NCBI GenBank assembly: GCA_964504385.1
Contig: CAZDEF010000001.1
Location: 1-64,000 of the forward strand
DNA length: 64,000 bases
Reading direction: 5' to 3'
DNA from: Limiplasma sp964504385
Lineage (GTDB): Bacteria; Bacillota; Clostridia; Christensenellales; Aristaeellaceae
The notes beneath the pieces were generated by a model. It was not told the DNA's origin and made no database searches. It saw only the letters and a program-made list of their open reading frames with translations. This document shows, piece after piece, positions 58,650 through 64,000 of this stretch. Both the position numbers and the translations under genes were made by a program. Every line of letters begins with the position of its first letter. Position 1 is the stretch's first letter.

Positions 58650-60371
58650 TTAAGAATCATAGTTGACGCTCTTGTTGGAATACTTCATGGTCGCAGCCGT
58701 ACATACCAGCAGGATCAGGAAGAACACCAGCGACACCGCCGCGCCGCGCGCAGTGCGGAAGTCCTTGAACGTCAAGTTGTAGATCCACTGCACCATCACG
58801 TTGGTGGCGGTGCCGGGGCCGCCGCCCGTCATCACGTCCACGCTCTGGAACACCTTCATACTGGCGATGAACGTGGTCACAAACAGGAACAGCGTGGTGG
58901 GGGCCAGCAGCGGCACTGTGATGTAGCGGAACTGCTGCACGCCGTCCGCCGCGTCAATGGAGGCCGCCTCATAGTAATCCCTCGGGATGCCCTGCATGGC
59001 CGACAGGTAGATCATCATGGCATAGCCGACCACGCGCCACGCGGTCAGCAGCAGCACGCCGGTCAGCGCGGTGGATTCATCCAGCAGCCATCTGGGGCCG
59101 GTAATGCCGAAGCGGCTGAGGGCAAAGTTGAGGATACCATCCGCCTGACTGCCGCTGTTGCCCGCAGCCGGTGCAAACAGGATCCACATAAACACCACGG
59201 CGCTGGTGGACACAGCAATGTACTTGGGCATGAACACGATGGCGCGGAAAGCGTTGAAGGCGCGGGTCATGCGGTTGAACAGCAGCGCCAGCAGCATGCC
59301 GCCCGCCACGGTGATGGCCACTTCCCAGAAGGTGTAGATGCCGGTGATGCGCAGCGACTCCCAGAAATACTTGGAGCCGGACTGGTTGAACAGCCAGTTG
59401 TAGTTGTTCCAGCCGATGAACTCCTGCTTGCCCGTGGTCAGGATGCCCATGTCCGTGAAGGAGATGCGCACCAGATCGATCAGCGGGTAATACACAAACA
59501 GCAGGAAGAACAGGATGACCGGCTCAACGAAGAACAGATCCTTCATGCGCTCCCAGCGCTGGATCAGCATCATGATCCCGTTGAACAGCAGCATCGCGCC
59601 CGCCAGGATCAGCACGATGGCGATGTTCATGATCGTGCTCAGCGGTGCGATGGGGATATCGCCCTTGGTGGACAGGTAATAGGTGCCCGCCTCGGGAATG
59701 GCAAAAGTGGTGCAGGGCACGTCGCCGTTCAGCACGGGCGCCATAGCCACGGCCACTTCCGCGCCGTTTTTGGTGTTGTACAGCACCATGCGCCGCTCCT
59801 GATCCGGCAGCGAGGAAGTGGCGTACACGCGCAGCGTACCGGCCTCCCCCACCGTCAGCTTCAGGCTGCGGTATTTGCTGGAGCCTGCGCCGGGCAGCTT
59901 CACGCTCTGGGTGAATTCCATGCCGTTGTCCAGCTTCACCGTCTGCTCCTCCGGCACGACCTGATTGAGGTAATCCTTCGTACCGGGAAACTGCAGCCCT
60001 TCGCCCTTGAGCGATTTCTTGGTCTCGCCGATGTCAAATTCCTGCGCGTTCACATAGCCCGTTTCCGCGCCGGCCGTATATTCGGCATAGTACACATGCA
60101 CGCCGCTTTCCTCGCCGGCCATATCCAGCGCGCCCGTCACGCCGGTGCCCGCGCTCTGCGCGGCTTCGCGCGCGGCGTACACCTGATCGGCCAGATCGCT
60201 GAACAGGCTCAGCTGCATGTCGCCCGCCAGCCAGCCGAACAGGCCGAGGGACAGCACCAGCGCGCCCAGCACGATCAGCACTGCGCCGCATACACGCTGC
60301 CGCTTCGAAATCAGCTGTTTTTCCTTCAAGCGCACGTTTGTCTTCCATGCGCGTTCTTCCACAGTTTTCAC
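58650..60371 (-). CDS. Carbohydrate ABC transporter permease, MalF type, with large external domain
   Basis: Partner permease of the CUT1-type importer. In the 573-residue protein one N-terminal helix (about 28-50) is followed by a beta-rich external domain of about 190 residues (about 60-245), then a second helix and six canonical helices. The EAA loop is YEAASIDAADGVQQF-x6-PLLAP. GTG 60371 is preferred because GAGGG is eight bases upstream; GTG 60398 lacks a site. The external domain is in the position of the MalF P2 loop but at the N-terminus, and could contact the binding protein. Confidence 0.85.
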   Translation of the reverse strand: MKTVEERAWKTNVRLKEKQLISKRQRVCGAVLIVLGALVLSLGLFGWLAGDMQLSLFSDLADQVYAAREAAQSAGTGVTGALDMAGEESGVHVYYAEYTAGAETGYVNAQEFDIGETKKSLKGEGLQFPGTKDYLNQVVPEEQTVKLDNGMEFTQSVKLPGAGSSKYRSLKLTVGEAGTLRVYATSSLPDQERRMVLYNTKNGAEVAVAMAPVLNGDVPCTTFAIPEAGTYYLSTKGDIPIAPLSTIMNIAIVLILAGAMLLFNGIMMLIQRWERMKDLFFVEPVILFFLLFVYYPLIDLVRISFTDMGILTTGKQEFIGWNNYNWLFNQSGSKYFWESLRITGIYTFWEVAITVAGGMLLALLFNRMTRAFNAFRAIVFMPKYIAVSTSAVVFMWILFAPAAGNSGSQADGILNFALSRFGITGPRWLLDESTALTGVLLLTAWRVVGYAMMIYLSAMQGIPRDYYEAASIDAADGVQQFRYITVPLLAPTTLFLFVTTFIASMKVFQSVDVMTGGGPGTATNVMVQWIYNLTFKDFRTARGAAVSLVFFLILLVCTAATMKYSNKSVNYDS

Positions 60372-60394
60372 GTTTACATCCCTCGTTTTGTACT

Positions 60395-60485
60395 GCACGG
60401 GAGAGGACAGCGTGTTCCCCTCCCGTGCTCTGGTTTTACCAGTGTTTTTCCGGTTGTAAAGGCAGGAGGCCTTGCGGCCTCCTGC
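60395..60485 (-). other. Two hairpins between the binding protein and permease genes
   Basis: GCAGGAGGCC (60462-60471) pairs with GGCCTCCTGC (60476-60485), and GCACGGGAG (60395-60403) pairs with CTCCCGTGC (60420-60428). Neither has a strong T run. They would let the upstream binding-protein mRNA accumulate above the permease part. Confidence 0.6.
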
Positions 60486-60503
60486 TCTGCTGCAAGCAGC
60501 TGA

Positions 60504-61799
60504 TCACTGATCGTCCAGCGTCTCCTGAATTTCCACAGCCAGCTGGTCGAGGGTCTCCTGAATGGGAGCGTTGTTGTTGAAAATCTCGTACAGCGCGGTG
60601 CGCCACAGGTTCGCGCAGGCGTCGTAAGCGGGGTTCTGGTTGCGGGGGTTGATCCAGCCGGCCATGGCCACGATGTCGGCCATCGCGGGCTTGCGGCTCA
60701 GGTATTCTTCATACTCGGCAGTGCCCTGCACACTGGCGCGGGTGGGGAAGTAGCCGGTCTTGTCCGCCCAGTAGAGGTTGATCTCGGGGCTGGTCATGAA
60801 CATGAGGAACTGCCACGCAGCGTTCTTTTCCGCCTGAGAAGCGGCCGCGGGGATCAGGATGGCAGCGCCGCCGACCTCGGACTTGAAGGTCTCGCCGTCG
60901 TTGCCGCCGGGCAGCCAAGCCATGCCCACTTCAAAGCTGTCGCCCACGTTGGTGACATAGGTGTCATACAGGGAGGAGGTATGGAACACGCTGAACGCGC
61001 CGCCATCCCAGAACAGCTGGCGCATGTTAGAGGAAGCGCCGGTGCCGTAGGCGTAGTAGGCGTAGCCCTTGTCGATCCATTCCTTGATCTTGGCGGTGAT
61101 CTCCACAGACTTGGCGGAGTTCACGTCCGTGGTGCCGTCTTCCAGCACGGTCTCCACGCCGTTGTTCTTGTACAGCATCTCATAGTACCAGTAGTCCCAG
61201 CCGCCAAACACGGTGCCGTAGCGCTTGGTGGTGCCGTCCTCGTTGAAGAGGGTGGCCTTCTCCAGGAACGCTTCCATCTCGTCCAGCGTCTTGGGCATGG
61301 TGATGCCTTCGGCCTCGGCAGCCGTCTTGTTGTAATACATCACCTGGGTGGAGATCAGGTACGGCAGAGCGATCTGCTCTTCGTCGTAGCTGGTGGAGGC
61401 GATGAGGCCCTCGCCGAAGTCTTCCACATCATAGTCGAACGCGTCGATGTAGGGATCCAGCACTTCGCACAGGCCATCCTTGCCGTAGCTGGCAGGATAG
61501 GAGGTGTTGCAGGTCACCAGCGCGGGAACGGTGCCGGTGCCGGCGGCCGCCGCAGCGATGAACTGGGTGTTGATCTCGCCATAGCTGCCGATGTAAACGG
61601 GATTGACAGTGATGCCCATCTCGTTTTCGGCGTTGAACTTATCCACCATATAGTTCAGGTACTCGGTCAGCTGATCCTCGTGCGCATGCCACCAAGTGAT
61701 GGTGATGGGTTCGGTCACGTCATACTCGGTCGCGGCCAGCGCGGGGACCATGGAGCACAGCATCATGGCGGCCAACAGAATTGCCAACAGTTTCTTCAT
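60504..61799 (-). CDS. Extracellular solute-binding protein of a sugar-type ABC importer
   Basis: A 431-residue family 1 binding protein. The signal peptide ends near ALAATEYD (about residue 22). There is no lipobox cysteine, unlike most Gram-positive binding proteins, so anchoring is unclear. The TITWWHAHEDQLTEYLNYMVDKFN-type start, VPALVTCNTSYPASYG and LMFMTSPEINLYWADKTGYFP (patterns abbreviated) are typical of CUT1 binding proteins for oligosaccharides or glycerol phosphates. AAGGAAGG precedes the ATG at 61799. First gene of the importer operon, followed by hairpins and the two permeases. Confidence 0.88.
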   Translation of the reverse strand: MKKLLAILLAAMMLCSMVPALAATEYDVTEPITITWWHAHEDQLTEYLNYMVDKFNAENEMGITVNPVYIGSYGEINTQFIAAAAAGTGTVPALVTCNTSYPASYGKDGLCEVLDPYIDAFDYDVEDFGEGLIASTSYDEEQIALPYLISTQVMYYNKTAAEAEGITMPKTLDEMEAFLEKATLFNEDGTTKRYGTVFGGWDYWYYEMLYKNNGVETVLEDGTTDVNSAKSVEITAKIKEWIDKGYAYYAYGTGASSNMRQLFWDGGAFSVFHTSSLYDTYVTNVGDSFEVGMAWLPGGNDGETFKSEVGGAAILIPAAASQAEKNAAWQFLMFMTSPEINLYWADKTGYFPTRASVQGTAEYEEYLSRKPAMADIVAMAGWINPRNQNPAYDACANLWRTALYEIFNNNAPIQETLDQLAVEIQETLDDQ

Positions 61800-62176
61800 T
61801 TCGGTTTTCCTTCCTTTCCTGATGATGAAACGAAAGAACGCCAATGAAAGTGCTTTCCGCTTTCATTCGCCATTCAGACGTTTCGGGGGTATTCCGTATT
61901 TCGCTATATGTATTCTACAACAGGCATGTTCGATCTGTCAAGAGAATTGACAAAAACTGCAGTGGATGATTGTCGCTTTTCGCCAAGGCCGTACGCAAAA
62001 AAGATGTACAAAAAGCGTTTACAAACGGGCGCGAGCATGGTAAAATAGTTGGCGTGCGTGTGCACATGGAACCGTGCCCGCAGCCGGTACGAAAGCCAAC
62101 GGCAGGCTATGAGCACGGCGATTACCAAACAGGGGCGGCGCAAATGCCGCGACCTAAAACAAGGAGGCAACCCACC
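61800..62176. promoter_or_regulatory. Divergent promoter region of the ABC importer and rpsO, 377 bases without a gene
   Basis: Minus: TTGACA (61936-61941), 18-base spacer, TAGAAT (61912-61917), for the importer, giving a leader of about 105 bases. Plus: TTTACA (62018-62023), 17-base spacer, TAAAAT (62041-62046), for rpsO. The rpsO leader is about 125 bases and contains GCGGC/GCCGC (62135-62139 with 62146-62150) just before the ribosome binding site AAGGAGG, a possible S15 autoregulatory structure. Confidence 0.7.
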
Positions 62177-62431
62177 ATGGAAAAGTCCCAGATCATTGCC
62201 ACTTACGCCCGTCACGATGGTGACACCGGTTCTCCCGAGGTGCAAATCGCTCTGCTGACCGATCGCATCAACCACCTCAACGAGCATCTCAAGCTCAACA
62301 AGAAGGATCACCACAGCCGTCGCGGCCTGCTGCTGATGGTTGGTAAGCGTCGTGGCCTTCTGGATTACCTGAAAAAGACCGATATCGAAAGCTATCGTAC
62401 CCTGATTGCTCAGCTGGGTCTGCGCAAGTAA
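62177..62431 (+). CDS. rpsO: 30S ribosomal protein S15
   Basis: Binds the central domain of 16S rRNA early in 30S assembly. The 84-residue protein has the family core TGSPEVQIALLTDRINHLNEHL-type region and KDHHSRRGLLLMVGKRRGLLDYL (shown as landmarks TGSPEVQ and DHHSRRGLL). ATG 62177 follows AAGGAGGCAACC; a longer open frame upstream is not used. It is followed by a strong hairpin and then pnp, the standard order. Confidence 0.97.
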   Translation: MEKSQIIATYARHDGDTGSPEVQIALLTDRINHLNEHLKLNKKDHHSRRGLLLMVGKRRGLLDYLKKTDIESYRTLIAQLGLRK

Positions 62432-62445
62432 GGTTTTCAGGGTTT

Positions 62446-62488
62446 CGGCCGCACCTTGGCGGGGCGCCCCGTCAGGCGCGGCCGTTTT
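62446..62488 (+). terminator. Terminator or processing hairpin between rpsO and pnp
   Basis: CGGCCGC (62446-62452) pairs with GCGGCCG (62478-62484), with inner GGGGCGCCCC, followed by TTTT. It probably ends part of the rpsO transcripts. Confidence 0.75.
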
Positions 62489-62584
62489 ACTGCACATACG
62501 GCTGCATGGATACAGCCTATGGGATAGGATGCGCCGCAGCACGAGGCTGTGGCTGCAGGAAGTGTGAAGAGGAGTAGTATTAAA

Positions 62585-64000
62585 ATGGATTACAAAGTGT
62601 TCTCTACCGAGCTGGCGGGCCGTCCGCTGTCCATCGAATTCGGCAAGTATGCCCAGCAGGCCAACGGTTCTGCTTTCGTCCGCTACGGCGACACCGTGGT
62701 GATGGTGAACGTCACCATGAGCGAAAAGGCGCGCGAGGGCGTGGATTTCTTCCCCCTGAGCGTCGATTTTGAAGAAAAGCAGTATTCCGTGGGCAAGATC
62801 CCCGGCGGATTTATCAAGCGTGAAGGCCGTCCCACTGAAAAGGCCACCCTCACCTGCCGCCTGATCGACCGTCCCCTGCGCCCGCTCTTCCCCAAGGGCA
62901 TGCGCAACGATGTGCAGGTCGTCGCCACCTGCCTGAGCGTGGACAAGGACATCCCCCCGGAGATCCCCGCCATGATCGGTTCCTCCGCAGCCTTGTCTGT
63001 GAGCGACATTCCGTGGGGCGGCCCCACCGGCACCGTGGTGGTGGGCTGCGTGGATGATGAATTCATCATCTGCCCCAACGAGGAGCAGCGCCAGCGCAGC
63101 ACCCTGCATCTGACTGTGAGCGGCACCAAGGACGCCGTGCTGATGGTAGAAGCGGGCGCGAAGGAAATTTCCGAAGAAAAGATGCTGCAGGCTATTCTTT
63201 TCGCCCATGAAGAGATCAAGAAGATCGTCGCCTTCATCGAGAACATCCAGTCCGAGATCGGCAAGGAAAAGGCCGTGGTGGATCTGGTGACCACCGGCGA
63301 CGATGTGAAGGCCGCTGTGCGCGAATTTGCCTATGACAAGTGCTGCTGGGTGTTTGAGACCCCCGACCGCCACGAACGCAAGGAGCGCGAGGATCAGGTG
63401 CAGGCCGAGTGCAACGAGCACTTTGCCGAGCAGTTTGAAGGTCGCCTGAGCGAAGTGGCCGATGCGCTGTACTACCTCAAGAAGGAGATCATGCGCAAGA
63501 AGATCCTGGAGCAGGGCATCCGTCCCGACGGCCGCGGTCTGACCGACGTGCGCCCCATCTGGTGCGAAGTGGGCATCCTGCCCCGCACCCACGGCAGCGC
63601 CATCTTCACCCGCGGTGAAACGCAGGCCATGACCGTGACCACCCTTGGCAGCATGAGCGATGTGCAGATCCTGGACGGTCTGGGCACCGAGGATAGCAAG
63701 CGCTACATGCACCACTACAACATGCCCCCCTATGCCACCGGCGAAGCGGGCCGCATGAAGAGCCCCGGCCGCCGCGAGATCGGCCACGGCGCGCTGGCTG
63801 AGCGCGCGCTGGAGCCCGTCATTCCCGGCGAGGATGAATTCCCCTACGCGCTGCGTCTGGTGTCTGAGATCCTGTCCTCCAACGGTTCCAGCTCCATGGC
63901 TTCCGTGTGCGGTTCCACCCTGTCCCTGATGGACGCGGGCGTGCCGATCAAGCGCCCTGTGGCCGGTGTGGCCATGGGCCTGATCAAGGACACTGAGAGC
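62585..64000 (+). CDS. pnp: Polyribonucleotide nucleotidyltransferase (3' end outside window)
   Basis: Phosphorolytic 3'-5' exoribonuclease of the RNA degradation machinery. 472 codons are visible and the frame is open to the last base. The first RNase PH-like domain (to about 210, with EGRPTEKATLTCRLIDRPLRP as landmark, abbreviated CRLIDRPLRPLFP), the helical linker (about 240-310) and much of the second domain (RPDGRGLTDVRPI, FTRGETQA, PPYATGEAGRM) are present. The KH and S1 domains lie beyond the edge. GAGGAG precedes the ATG. Confidence 0.97.
   Translation, partial: MDYKVFSTELAGRPLSIEFGKYAQQANGSAFVRYGDTVVMVNVTMSEKAREGVDFFPLSVDFEEKQYSVGKIPGGFIKREGRPTEKATLTCRLIDRPLRPLFPKGMRNDVQVVATCLSVDKDIPPEIPAMIGSSAALSVSDIPWGGPTGTVVVGCVDDEFIICPNEEQRQRSTLHLTVSGTKDAVLMVEAGAKEISEEKMLQAILFAHEEIKKIVAFIENIQSEIGKEKAVVDLVTTGDDVKAAVREFAYDKCCWVFETPDRHERKEREDQVQAECNEHFAEQFEGRLSEVADALYYLKKEIMRKKILEQGIRPDGRGLTDVRPIWCEVGILPRTHGSAIFTRGETQAMTVTTLGSMSDVQILDGLGTEDSKRYMHHYNMPPYATGEAGRMKSPGRREIGHGALAERALEPVIPGEDEFPYALRLVSEILSSNGSSSMASVCGSTLSLMDAGVPIKRPVAGVAMGLIKDTES

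Noticed and set aside
58077..60503. Plus-strand frame of 808 codons across the ABC permeases
   Set aside because: Antisense shadow: His/Gln/Arg-rich composition without motifs, opposite two clear permeases.
54602..61799. A complete ugp glycerol-phosphate operon including the phosphodiesterase
   Set aside because: The phosphodiesterase is on the opposite strand with its own promoter and terminator, and MerR/YitT genes lie between; the importer's substrate cannot be assigned.
61944..61972. Plus-strand TTGACA near 61947 as an rpsO promoter
   Set aside because: No -10 box at a suitable distance; the pair TTTACA/TAAAAT at 62018-62046 is far better.

Overview
The window looks like chromosome of an anaerobic Gram-positive bacterium of the Firmicutes, most likely class Clostridia. 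The evidence is the Firmicutes-type order rimP-nusA-ylxR-ylxQ-infB-rbfA-nrnA-truB-ribF, the linkage rpmE-yqhQ-prmC-prfA-sua5-ywlE, two-subunit iron-sulfur serine dehydratase, rubrerythrin, a secreted FMN/FAD reductase, a YitT protein, and strong purine-rich ribosome binding sites with frequent GTG and TTG starts. Species cannot be named from sequence alone. No phage, insertion sequence, integrase, CRISPR array or plasmid gene was seen.

Layout. 1-1376: end of the ATP synthase operon (atpD partial, atpC). 1475-6902 (minus): an MGT-like glycosyltransferase with an AbrB-type regulator, a TfoX-like protein, then a surface-polysaccharide operon (polyprenyl-phosphate sugar transferase, nucleotidyltransferase, galE). 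7087-18133 (minus) is the most unusual stretch: pgsB-pgsC-pgsW overlap one another and sdaAB, with sdaAA 17 bases on. Upstream lie two secreted C69 peptidase paralogues, an exported M14/aspartoacylase-like enzyme, a 57-residue membrane protein, a large secondary transporter and an exported DUF6305-like protein. A divergent LysR gene stands at the head. This reads as one amino-acid, peptide or amide handling island.

19483-28537: a small membrane protein, tRNA-fMet and tRNA-Met, a secreted Big2/CHAP protein, rubrerythrin, a MATE pump, then a minus-strand operon purC-capE-GNAT-MATE-lactonase. 28767-34574 (plus): rpmE, yqhQ, prmC, prfA, a Sua5-GNAT fusion, ywlE and a GNAT gene. 34632-43803: pepF, an AEC transporter, a third MATE pump with a divergent LysR gene, a TetR gene beside a secreted flavoprotein reductase, two identical tRNA-Lys genes and a radical SAM protein.

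44185-54512 (plus): the translation and ribosome-maturation operon, in which infB carries a ten-unit tandem repeat and ribF lacks a recognisable kinase motif, followed by a membrane glycosyltransferase. 54602-61799: glycerophosphodiesterase, a MerR/YitT divergent pair with a textbook 19-base-spacer promoter, a dense block of seven hairpins, and a sugar-type ABC importer without its own ATPase. 62177-64000: rpsO and the start of pnp. Many promoters and terminators were read directly; transcription units were inferred from them.
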